Below, one piece after another: positions 23,519 to 30,614 of a stretch of DNA of 33,747 nt. The notes beneath the pieces are model-generated. The model was not told the DNA's origin. It saw nothing but the letters and a program-made list of their open reading frames with translations, and ran no database searches. The stretch comes from Sulfurovum sp. (GTDB lineage: Bacteria > Campylobacterota > Campylobacteria > Campylobacterales > Sulfurovaceae), in the NCBI GenBank assembly GCA_015490315.1, contig WFYB01000052.1:1-33747 (forward strand), given 5' to 3'. Every line of letters begins with the position of its first letter. Position 1 is the first letter of the stretch. The translations under genes were made by a program, and so were the position numbers.

Positions 23519-24079
23519 ATGGTACGTTATAGCTTATTTACAAATAACAAAGAGATGCTGGATAAATTCAGTAAATATTCGAAGATCTATGGGGTGATTT
23601 TTCTCTTGATCGGATTGGCGGGAATATTCTATCCTGCCGTAATGTCATTAGCAACAGCAATTTTTTATGGTTGGCTACTGATGTTTAGTGCTATTATGAT
23701 GGCACTACATACTTGGCAGACCAATAAGAAAGATTGGCTTGGCTGGCTCAAGTCCTTTATCTTCTTTATCGTAGGTGCGATGATCGTGATCTATCCCACA
23801 GCGGGTGTAGCGGCATTGGGTCTTATGTTCGCAGTCTATTTCTTGATGGATGCTTTTGCGTCATTTACGCTGGCATTTGAGCTCAAGCCTGCATCAATGT
23901 GGTGGATTTCACTGCTCAACGGGATACTTTCAGTGGCGATAGGACTCTACTTTATTATAGGCTGGCCGATCAGCTCTATCTTCCTAGTTGGGTTCTTGGT
24001 GGGTGTAAGTCTCTTCTTTGACGGCATTGCATTGCTTACGATGAGTAAAGTTGCAAAAGAGGTTGAAAAAGAGAGATAA
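23519..24079 (+). CDS. HdeD-family (DUF308) membrane protein
   Basis: 186 residues with six transmembrane helices in three pairs, each with the short Gly-rich turns of the DUF308/HdeD family (GVIFLLIGLAGIFYP; FFIVGAMIVIYPTAG; GILSVAIGLYFIIGWP). E. coli HdeD is linked to acid resistance at high cell density, but the biochemical role is not known (family knowledge). AAGGAG precedes the ATG. It is in an evident operon with the DUF1931 histone-like gene, suggesting a shared stress response. Confidence 0.85.
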   Translation: MVRYSLFTNNKEMLDKFSKYSKIYGVIFLLIGLAGIFYPAVMSLATAIFYGWLLMFSAIMMALHTWQTNKKDWLGWLKSFIFFIVGAMIVIYPTAGVAALGLMFAVYFLMDAFASFTLAFELKPASMWWISLLNGILSVAIGLYFIIGWPISSIFLVGFLVGVSLFFDGIALLTMSKVAKEVEKER

Positions 24080-24087
24080 TCTCTTGA

Positions 24088-24108
24088 TCTGTTCCCTTTG
24101 GGGACAGA
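24088..24108 (+). terminator. Hairpin after the HdeD-like gene
   Basis: TCTGTTCCC-TTT-GGGGACAGA is a 9-bp stem (one G-T pair) beginning nine bases after the stop, followed by a weak T-rich stretch (TATCTTC). Probably the terminator of the histone-HdeD unit. Confidence 0.5.
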
Positions 24109-24215
24109 TATCTTCAATATACAATCAAACTTTAGATATGATCTACTACGAAAATATCAATGAGATGAGATCATCAGTCAGATGATATCTCTTTCGCGAA
24201 CGAAAAAGGATTTTC

Positions 24216-25184
24216 TTGAATACATCTTCCCTCAAAACTAAACGTTCACCGCAACGCTTAGCCACGATTATCTCTACATCAGTAGCGACTTTTCTGGTAC
24301 TGGTCAAACTGGTCATAGGTATCATGAGCGGTTCTGTAGCAGTACTGGCATCTGCGATCGACTCTATCCTCGATACGATCGTTTCGATCTTCAACTATTT
24401 TGCGATTAAAAAAGCGGAAGAGTCTCCTGATGACAAGTACCCCTACGGCAAAGGAAAGATCCAGGCGATCGCCGGGGTGATCGAGGGGACGATCATTACG
24501 ATATCGGGGCTCTTTATCATCTATGAGGGTATCGATAAAATTCTTCACAAAAAAGAGACGGCACTGCTGACCCCCTCTATCATCGCGATGACTATCTCGA
24601 TCGTAGTGACCTTCTTTCTGGTGCGTTATCTGCTCAAGGTCGCCAAAGAGACAGGCAATATTGTCATCAAGGCGGATGCGGTACACTATCAGACCGACCT
24701 TTTGAGCAACGGGGCAGTGCTACTCTCTCTGGTACTGGTCAAGTTCACAGGTCTTGACTGGATCGATGCGATTTTCGGTATCGGTATCGGTATCTATATC
24801 ATCAAAGAGGCATACGGCATCATCTACGAAAGCATCGGTATCCTGCTCGATCGTGCTTTGGATGAAGAGATCGTAGAGAAGATCAAGGAGATCATCAGTT
24901 CGCATCCAGAGGTACAGGGGTACCACTGGCTCAAAACACGTACAGACGGCACGACCAACTTTGTTGAGTTCCATATGGTACTGCGCCCCAATATGCTGCT
25001 GCTTGAGGCACACCGTATCGCAGATGAGATCGAAGAGAAGATCGTCTGTCTGGAGCCCAAAAAGCGCTGGGTGATCACTCCGCACTTCGATCCCTACGAC
25101 GACGAAGATGTCAATGATGCACTGCTGAACGGACATCCGCCTTTTGCCGCATGCAAACAGATAATGGATCAAGAGGAGTCCTAA
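24216..25184 (+). CDS. Cation diffusion facilitator metal transporter (FieF-like)
   Basis: 322 residues from a TTG at 24216 with AAAAAGGA five bases upstream. Six transmembrane helices; the metal site in helices 2 and 5 is complete: Asp49 and Asp53 (ASAIDSILD), His157 and Asp161 (ADAVHYQTD). This is the DDHD set of zinc/iron-exporting FieF (D45, D49, H153, D157 in E. coli). The C-terminal cytoplasmic ferredoxin-like domain (~215-300) has GYHWLKTRTDGTTNFVEFHM and a late HFDPYDDED. It exports divalent metal (Zn, Fe or Cd) using proton antiport. The next gene starts one base after its stop. Metal specificity is not decided by sequence. Confidence 0.93.
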   Translation: MNTSSLKTKRSPQRLATIISTSVATFLVLVKLVIGIMSGSVAVLASAIDSILDTIVSIFNYFAIKKAEESPDDKYPYGKGKIQAIAGVIEGTIITISGLFIIYEGIDKILHKKETALLTPSIIAMTISIVVTFFLVRYLLKVAKETGNIVIKADAVHYQTDLLSNGAVLLSLVLVKFTGLDWIDAIFGIGIGIYIIKEAYGIIYESIGILLDRALDEEIVEKIKEIISSHPEVQGYHWLKTRTDGTTNFVEFHMVLRPNMLLLEAHRIADEIEEKIVCLEPKKRWVITPHFDPYDDEDVNDALLNGHPPFAACKQIMDQEES

Positions 25185-25185
25185 G

Positions 25186-25842
25186 TTGCCCCGGTCTATA
25201 TATCTCCTCTCACCGATTGCCAAGGAGGGGGTATGCTCTCTGCCTATGATTTCGTTTGAGACGACAGCGAAGCAGATCGATTTTCAGGGGTGCGATACAC
25301 TGATGTTCACCTCCAAGCAGGCGGTTGTCACAGCAGAGGAGATAGACAAAAAGTGGCGCAACTATCCTTCGATCGCTATCGGCAAGGCAACAGCGGGGAT
25401 GATAGAAACGCTAGGCGGCACACTTCTCTATCAGCCGGAAAACTTTTACGGTAAAACCCTCAGTGAAGATATCGCCAAAATATTTCGAGACCGGAAGATT
25501 CTCTATCTGCGTCCCAAAGAGATATCGTTCGATGCCAAAAGTCATCTTGCTAAAGAGGGGATCACACTTTTTGAGCAGATCATCTACGAGACAAAGTGTG
25601 TCCGCTATGCATCATCGCAACGTCCGCCCAAAGATGCGGTGATCATCTTCACTTCACCCTCTACGATTCGCTGTTTTTTGGAGAACTTCGCATGGGAGAG
25701 CAGCTATACGGCGGTGGTGATCGGTCAGGCAACGCTGGAGCATCTTCCTCCGAGTGCGGATTATGTTGTAGCCGACAGACCCCTGATCGATGCCTGCATC
25801 GCAAAAGCAAGAGAGGTTTCACTCACCTCTAACCCCAAATAG
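25186..25842 (+). CDS. hemD: Uroporphyrinogen-III synthase
   Basis: 218 residues from a TTG at 25186; GAGGAG lies seven bases upstream, inside the end of the CDF gene. The two-lobed HemD pattern is visible: CDTLMFTSKQAV in lobe one, IAIGKATAGMIETLGGTLLYQPENFYGKTL at the hinge, ILYLRPKE, then DAVIIFTSPSTIRCFL and VVIGQATLEHL in lobe two. HemD proteins diverge strongly in sequence, so the call rests on these blocks. It closes hydroxymethylbilane to uroporphyrinogen III in haem and sirohaem synthesis. A strong hairpin (25858-25876) follows 15 bases after the stop. Confidence 0.85.
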   Translation: MPRSIYLLSPIAKEGVCSLPMISFETTAKQIDFQGCDTLMFTSKQAVVTAEEIDKKWRNYPSIAIGKATAGMIETLGGTLLYQPENFYGKTLSEDIAKIFRDRKILYLRPKEISFDAKSHLAKEGITLFEQIIYETKCVRYASSQRPPKDAVIIFTSPSTIRCFLENFAWESSYTAVVIGQATLEHLPPSADYVVADRPLIDACIAKAREVSLTSNPK

Positions 25843-25844
25843 GT

Positions 25845-25850
25845 TATAAT
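25845..25850 (+). promoter_or_regulatory. Consensus -10 upstream of the 6S RNA
   Basis: A perfect TATAAT, two bases after the hemD stop, predicts a start near 25857. This would make an RNA beginning with the hairpin at 25858-25876 and running into the 6S RNA. It may be the promoter of a 6S precursor. Confidence 0.5.
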
Positions 25851-25857
25851 CTACCCA

Positions 25858-25876
25858 AGAGGCAATCGCCTCTTTT
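25858..25876 (+). terminator. Terminator-like hairpin after hemD
   Basis: A perfect stem AGAGGC-AATC-GCCTCT followed by TTT. It fits an intrinsic terminator for hemD, but if the TATAAT at 25845 is used the same hairpin would form the 5' end of the 6S precursor. Confidence 0.55.
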
Positions 25877-26063
25877 GCCTGAGTGGAGCGACCACTGTAT
25901 ATGGGGTCCAACATTAAATCTTAGTGGGACATGTAGCCTCTCGGTGTGCGGATGTCTTCGTTTGAGTTCCGGAAACGGAACGAGAAGATATCCCCTAAAG
26001 AGAGGCTCTCTCCTGCGCTGTTGGCTTATTAGGGCCGACTTTAAACAGAACGCCCACTCGGGT
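25877..26063 (+). ncRNA. ssrS: Probable 6S RNA
   Basis: A ~187-base gene-free stretch between hemD and purD with nested pairing. The ends close: GCCTGAGTGG-a-GCG (25877-25890) pairs with CGCCCACTCGGGT (26051-26063), 13 pairs with one bulge. An inner 8-bp stem AGCCTCTC / GAGAGGCT (25935-25942 with 26000-26007), then GATGTCTTC / GAAGATATC, then a tip GTTCCG-GAAA-CGGAAC. Between closing and inner stems lie large unpaired strands, i.e. a rod with a central bubble of the right length for 6S, which binds the sigma-70 polymerase holoenzyme. I recall 6S lying near purD in this phylum, but that is memory. No similarity to tmRNA, RNase P or SRP RNA is seen. Confidence 0.7.
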
Positions 26064-26071
26064 ATTCATTA

Positions 26072-26172
26072 GTTACCGTCATTGCACGCATAGGCTTTCC
26101 AAAAGCTTTTCGACGTACATTTGAGTACGCCTTCAAACCTTTTGAAAACCCTCTGCGCACAAGCACGGCAAC
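26072..26172. repeat. Long imperfect inverted repeat after 6S RNA
   Basis: Arms of 47 and 48 bases around a six-base loop (ATTTGA) are about three-quarters complementary: the left arm starts GTTACCGT and ends CGACGTAC; the reverse complement of the right arm starts GTTGCCGT and ends AGGCGTAC, both with CAAAAG in the middle. It lies between the 6S RNA and purD and could end or process the 6S transcript, or be a non-autonomous mobile element. The remaining 26173-26224 bases are AT-rich and probably carry the purD promoter. Confidence 0.7.
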
Positions 26173-26224
26173 TACTGACACAATAAATATATGGTATTGT
26201 TTACTAAACGGGAGAATCACAAGC

Positions 26225-27493
26225 ATGAAGATATTGATCATAGGCAGCGGCGGTCGTGAGTATGCTATAGGTAGAGCACTCAAGCAGGATGAAAATGTAG
26301 AGAAGATATGGTTTGCACCGGGTAACGGAGCGACGGATGAGCTGGGAGAGAATCTCGATATCACCGATTTTGATGCACTGGCGGATTTCGCGGAGGCAAA
26401 CGGGGTGGATCTGACAATAGTCGGTCCTGAAGCACCTCTGGTTGAGGGGATTGTCAATGTGTTTAAAGCAAGAGGCTTGACGATCTTTGGACCTACTGCC
26501 AAAGCGGCACAGCTTGAGGGATCCAAGATCTTTATGAAGAACTTCCTGGCACGTCACAATGTCCCTACGGCAAGATATATCGAGACAGATTCTCTTGAGG
26601 ATGCCTACAGCTTTATCAACTCGCTTGAAGCACCTATCGTTGTCAAGGCAGATGGTCTTTGCGGTGGCAAAGGGGTGATCATCGCACAGAGCCACGATGA
26701 GGCGAAAAAAGCAGCAGGCGAAATGCTCTCGGGCAATGCTTTCGGCGAAGCGGGTACAAAGATCGTCGTCGAAGAGTTCCTTGACGGTTATGAGCTCTCC
26801 GTTTTTGCCATATGTGACGGGAAAGACTATGTGGTACTGCCTGCGGCACAGGATCACAAGCGACTGCTCAACAATGATGAAGGCCCCAATACCGGCGGTA
26901 TGGGAGCCTATGCGCCGACACCTCTGGTCAACGAGGATATCTACCGAAAACTCGACGAGCGTGTGATCAAGCCGACTCTTAAAGGGATGGAAGAGGAGGG
27001 GATGCCTTTTACCGGCGTGCTCTTCATTGGTGTAATGGTGGTCAAGGGTGAGCCTATTATTTTGGAGTACAATGTCCGTTTCGGTGACCCTGAGTGCGAA
27101 GAGTTGATGCCGCTGCTCAAATCCCCGGCAAGCGAGCTCTTCTACAAAGCGGCAACAGGTGATCTGAAAAATGCCAAGATCGAATTCCATGACAAGTATG
27201 CGGTAGGTGTAGTGATGGCAAGCAAAGACTACCCCTACAAAAGTTCTCCTCCGGCGGAGATCATCATCGATGAGATCCATCATGAGGATGTCAGAGAGAA
27301 TACCCATATCGCCTTTGCCGGTGTCAGCCGCGGAGAGGATGGCAAGCTTTATGCGACAGGTGGACGTGTCCTGGTCTGTGTAGGATTGGGTGAGAGCATC
27401 AAAGAGGCGCGTGACCGCGCTTATATGCTGGTGGGACAAGTCCACTTTGCCGGCAAACAGTGCCGTACCGATATCGCCTATCAGGCGCTATAG
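26225..27493 (+). CDS. purD: Phosphoribosylamine-glycine ligase
   Basis: 422 residues, the normal length of GARS. N-terminal MKILIIGSGGREYAIGRAL (the usual GREHA has Tyr for His), LTIVGPEAPLVEGIV, then the ATP-grasp domain with VVKADGLCGGKGVIIA and VVEEFLDGYELSVFAI, the metal-binding VRFGDPECEELMPLL, and a C-terminal domain ending with FAGVSRGEDGKLYATGGRVLVCVGLG. It joins phosphoribosylamine and glycine with ATP in the second step of purine synthesis. GGGAG lies ~10 bases upstream. Start of a block of genes in the same direction ending in atpE. Confidence 0.98.
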   Translation: MKILIIGSGGREYAIGRALKQDENVEKIWFAPGNGATDELGENLDITDFDALADFAEANGVDLTIVGPEAPLVEGIVNVFKARGLTIFGPTAKAAQLEGSKIFMKNFLARHNVPTARYIETDSLEDAYSFINSLEAPIVVKADGLCGGKGVIIAQSHDEAKKAAGEMLSGNAFGEAGTKIVVEEFLDGYELSVFAICDGKDYVVLPAAQDHKRLLNNDEGPNTGGMGAYAPTPLVNEDIYRKLDERVIKPTLKGMEEEGMPFTGVLFIGVMVVKGEPIILEYNVRFGDPECEELMPLLKSPASELFYKAATGDLKNAKIEFHDKYAVGVVMASKDYPYKSSPPAEIIIDEIHHEDVRENTHIAFAGVSRGEDGKLYATGGRVLVCVGLGESIKEARDRAYMLVGQVHFAGKQCRTDIAYQAL

Positions 27494-27582
27494 CCGCAAA
27501 CGTTTTTTAACGAAGGATCCCCTGATGCACATGAGATTTTGTCTACATGAGATTGTTTTTATCTACTGGGCAAGGTAGACAA

Positions 27583-29658
27583 ATGTGTAGATTGTGCCTT
27601 GTTGCAGTATGGGTTTTCTATAGTTTATACAGTGTGGCATGGGCAGCCCAACCACAATCCAAAATAGAGATCTTGGCAAAAACGATCCATTCAACCAAAG
27701 AGAGAATGGAAGCAAAAGAGGGTGTCGTTGTCTATTATGATGATGCCGTGATCAAGGCGGAGCGTGCCTCTTTTGACAAAAACAAAAAACTGCTGGTACT
27801 TGAAGGCAATGTCGAGTTTATAGGATACAAAGGTACTAAAGAGCATACCAGACGGATGGAGATCCATACAGAGCACAACCGTGTCTCCTTTCAAAACCTC
27901 TTTCTTGCAAGTGACAATGATATCTGGCTCTATGCACAAAAGGCGGAGCGGAGCGAAGGAAACTATACGCTTGGAAAGACGATCCTTTCAAGTTGTGATA
28001 TCGATGATCCCCTGTGGGAACTGCGTTTTTCACACGCTTTTTATGATGCCAACCGAAAATATATGAAGATATACGGTGCCAAAGCCTATTTTCTGGAGAT
28101 GCCGATCTTCTATTTCCCCTATATGGCATTCTCCACCAACCGTGAGCGTACATCGGGTTTTCTTTTCCCTCTGCTTGGGTATTCCGGGACAGAGGGATTT
28201 GTCTATGAACAACCCTTTTTCTGGGCGATCGATCCCAGTATGGATCTCGAGATCAATCCGCAGATACGTACCAACCGTAGCGCGGGGGTCTATAGTACTT
28301 TCAGGTTTGTCGATACCCCAAACTCGGGAGGGATGCTACGCACAGGGTATTTCCGTGACAAAAAGAGCTATCTGATAGCGCAGCAGCAGACCCAAGATGA
28401 GCACTACGGCTTTGAGTTTAACTATCACTCGGCAGATTTTCTGCAGCAGTATAGACCCAAAGGGTACAGTGACGGGCTCTATGTCAATATGACCCTGCTC
28501 AATGATATTGACTATCTCAACCTCCAAAAGAGTACCTTGAGTCACTTTGGATTGACACCGCTTCAGGAGTCGCGTCTCAACTACTTTTTACACAACGAGA
28601 ACTACTACTACGGGATCAATGCTAAATATTTTATCGATACGCGAAAATCGGACAATGACGATACCCTTCAGATCCTTCCATCTATGCAGTTTCATAAATA
28701 TCTGAATCATTTTTTATGGAAGCAGCTTACCTACAGTTTTGATATGAAGTTCAACCACTATGATAGGAAAAAGGGTGCAACACTCAAACAGGTAGAGATG
28801 CGTCTGCCTCTGGAGTATACCTACGCATTGTTTGATGACTATCTTCGTTTCTCGTTGGGTGAAGAGTTCTATTACAGCAAATTCTACTTTGACAACGGGA
28901 ACTTTAACGAAAATATTTTTCAGTACTACAGCAATATCCATAAATTGAAACTCTTTACCGATTTGACGAAACACTATAGCGGTTTTACGCATGTGCTGCA
29001 GCCCTCTCTGACCTATCTCTATCCGGGCAATGAGATTGAACGCCCTGTCTCTTTCGCATCACTGGGTGATGCGCAAAAAGCATTGTTTACTGTGGGCTTA
29101 CCCAAAGAGCAGTATCAATTTGCGCTGAGTCACTATTTCTACAATGCAAAAACAGAATTGGTCTTCTACCAGCGGCTCTTTCAAAACTATTATGTCAACG
29201 GACCGATACATTTCTCCGATCTGGGCAATGAGATGCAGTACAACTGGAACGGATGGCGTTTTTACAATGATATGCTCTACTCTGTGGAGTATGGTAAAAT
29301 CCGAAGATCATCGATCCACATTTCGAGACAGCAGGAGGGGTACAACTTCACCATCGGACACTCTTACAAACAGGTATTGGCGGATCAGCCCGATGATGTG
29401 AGCGCCAATGACATTCTTTTCGACTTCTCGTATAGGTGGGACGACAAGATAGATCTCTACGGCGGCTTTTCCTACAGTCTCAATCGAACATCCGATACAC
29501 AATGGCATATCGGAGGTAAATATACAAGAAATTGTTGGAGTGCGGGAGTATCTATGCGCAAAGAGCTCGTTCCCAGACCAAGCGGATATACCAAAGAGAG
29601 CAATCTCTATGTGCAGTTGAACTTTATCCCGTTTGGCGGCATAGGAACGGGGGAGTGA
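27583..29658 (+). CDS. lptD: LPS-assembly protein LptD (OstA)
   Basis: 691 residues from the ATG at 27583, chosen because AAGG lies seven bases ahead and it begins a clean signal peptide (MCRLCLVAVWVFYSLYSVAWA). An upstream ATG at 27547 has no ribosome site and lies in a short duplication of ACATGAGATT (27529, 27545). The N-terminal periplasmic OstA/LptA-like beta-taco (~28-150: AVIKAERASFDKNKKLLVLEGNVEF) is followed by MPIFYFPYMAF and ERTSGFLFPLLGYSG, typical LptD motifs, and a long region of alternating aromatic strands forming the outer-membrane barrel. It inserts LPS in the outer leaflet, with LptE. Few cysteines are seen, so the four-Cys disulfide system of E. coli is not conserved. Confidence 0.93.
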   Translation: MCRLCLVAVWVFYSLYSVAWAAQPQSKIEILAKTIHSTKERMEAKEGVVVYYDDAVIKAERASFDKNKKLLVLEGNVEFIGYKGTKEHTRRMEIHTEHNRVSFQNLFLASDNDIWLYAQKAERSEGNYTLGKTILSSCDIDDPLWELRFSHAFYDANRKYMKIYGAKAYFLEMPIFYFPYMAFSTNRERTSGFLFPLLGYSGTEGFVYEQPFFWAIDPSMDLEINPQIRTNRSAGVYSTFRFVDTPNSGGMLRTGYFRDKKSYLIAQQQTQDEHYGFEFNYHSADFLQQYRPKGYSDGLYVNMTLLNDIDYLNLQKSTLSHFGLTPLQESRLNYFLHNENYYYGINAKYFIDTRKSDNDDTLQILPSMQFHKYLNHFLWKQLTYSFDMKFNHYDRKKGATLKQVEMRLPLEYTYALFDDYLRFSLGEEFYYSKFYFDNGNFNENIFQYYSNIHKLKLFTDLTKHYSGFTHVLQPSLTYLYPGNEIERPVSFASLGDAQKALFTVGLPKEQYQFALSHYFYNAKTELVFYQRLFQNYYVNGPIHFSDLGNEMQYNWNGWRFYNDMLYSVEYGKIRRSSIHISRQQEGYNFTIGHSYKQVLADQPDDVSANDILFDFSYRWDDKIDLYGGFSYSLNRTSDTQWHIGGKYTRNCWSAGVSMRKELVPRPSGYTKESNLYVQLNFIPFGGIGTGE

Positions 29659-29662
29659 CTGT

Positions 29663-29932
29663 ATGAAAACGCCCGTTGAAGAGATAAGCGAAGCACTGGA
29701 GATACTGGAGCTCCCCAAGCTTATTACCAAAGAGGACATCAAGCGGCAGTACCATTTCCTGGCAAAGCGGTACCATCCTGATCTCGGCGGTGATCTGCAG
29801 CGGATGGAGCGTATCAATGATGCCTACCGGATTTTGATGAAGTATATAGAAGAGTTTCGTTATACTTTTGATGAAGAAGAGATAAGCAAACAGTTTCCAG
29901 AGGTAGATTATGTCAAACAGCACAGACCGTGA
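29663..29932 (+). CDS. Small J-domain (DnaJ-like) protein
   Basis: 89 residues, almost entirely a J domain: helix I around EALEILELPK, then DIKRQYHFLAKRYHPDLGGD with the invariant HPD at 38-40, then a third helix RMERINDAYRILMKYIEEF. The HPD loop is what activates Hsp70/DnaK ATPase, so it is probably a dedicated co-chaperone, but no substrate domain is attached. It starts five bases after lptD stops and its 3' end overlaps the phosphoribosyltransferase gene by 23 bases, so all are in one operon. Confidence 0.88.
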   Translation: MKTPVEEISEALEILELPKLITKEDIKRQYHFLAKRYHPDLGGDLQRMERINDAYRILMKYIEEFRYTFDEEEISKQFPEVDYVKQHRP

Positions 29933-30614
29933 TTACTATTTTGAAGATAGAGAAGATGCCGCAGCTAAGTTGATAGAGACCCTTCCGCTGGATATCCTCA
30001 GGAACAATGAGACAGTGGTGATCGGTGTAAGTGAGGGGGGTGTCTTTTTTGCCGACAAGATCGCGCAGGCGACACGGTCACAGATGGATATACTGCTTAC
30101 TGAACCGATCTGCGCCCCCAACAATCCCGAACTCTCTATCGCGATGATATCCGAGACCGAAGAGGTTGTGATGCACAAGGCACTGATCGATGCCTTTGAC
30201 ATCTCGGAGGATTTTGTCTACAGTGAAGCCCAGCGCAAATATGATGAAGAGGTGCTCAGCTATGTCTACAGATACCGAAAAGGCAAGGATCTGGTCTCTT
30301 TGGAGGGCAAGTATGTGGTACTGGCAGATGAGTGTATCGAGACGGGACTGACGATGATGGTCGCACTCAAGTCTGTCATTGCCAGAGGCGCAAAAAATAT
30401 CTATATCGCGACACCGATACTCGACCAAGCCGTTTATCAAAATCTGCTGAGTGTCTGTGACGGGGTATTTTGCCCTCATAAGATACAACACTATATTTCG
30501 ATAGAATACTATTATAAGAATTTTGAGAAGATGACATTTGAGGAGATCTCCCGGATCGTCGATCTCTATGAGAATAAAAAAGGAAAGCAAACAGATGCAA
30601 GCAAAGAGCGTTGA
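29910..30614 (+). CDS. Phosphoribosyltransferase-domain protein
   Basis: 234 residues of the type I phosphoribosyltransferase fold. VVIGVSEGGVFFADKIA (36-52) resembles the family's substrate-side Gly-Gly loop, and VVLADECIETGLTMM (136-150) matches the PRPP loop, with Asp140-Glu141 in place of the usual Asp-Asp. Substrate cannot be told from sequence; such genes of this class are often annotated only as PRTase domain. It overlaps the J-domain gene by 23 bases and pnp by 20, so expression is tightly linked to both. Confidence 0.8.
   Translation: MSNSTDRDYYFEDREDAAAKLIETLPLDILRNNETVVIGVSEGGVFFADKIAQATRSQMDILLTEPICAPNNPELSIAMISETEEVVMHKALIDAFDISEDFVYSEAQRKYDEEVLSYVYRYRKGKDLVSLEGKYVVLADECIETGLTMMVALKSVIARGAKNIYIATPILDQAVYQNLLSVCDGVFCPHKIQHYISIEYYYKNFEKMTFEEISRIVDLYENKKGKQTDASKER

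Noticed and set aside
25877..26063. tmRNA, RNase P RNA or SRP RNA
   Set aside because: No CCA-like acceptor end, no peptide tag frame, no conserved P4 or SRP GGAA-tetraloop domain; the rod with closed ends fits 6S best.
26041..26526. Minus-strand open frame running from the purD start through the palindrome into the 6S RNA end
   Set aside because: It covers a non-coding palindrome and an RNA gene; the peptide reads as translated repeat.
26204..27445. 413-codon open frame antisense to purD
   Set aside because: It mirrors the well-conserved purD frame and has no domain features.
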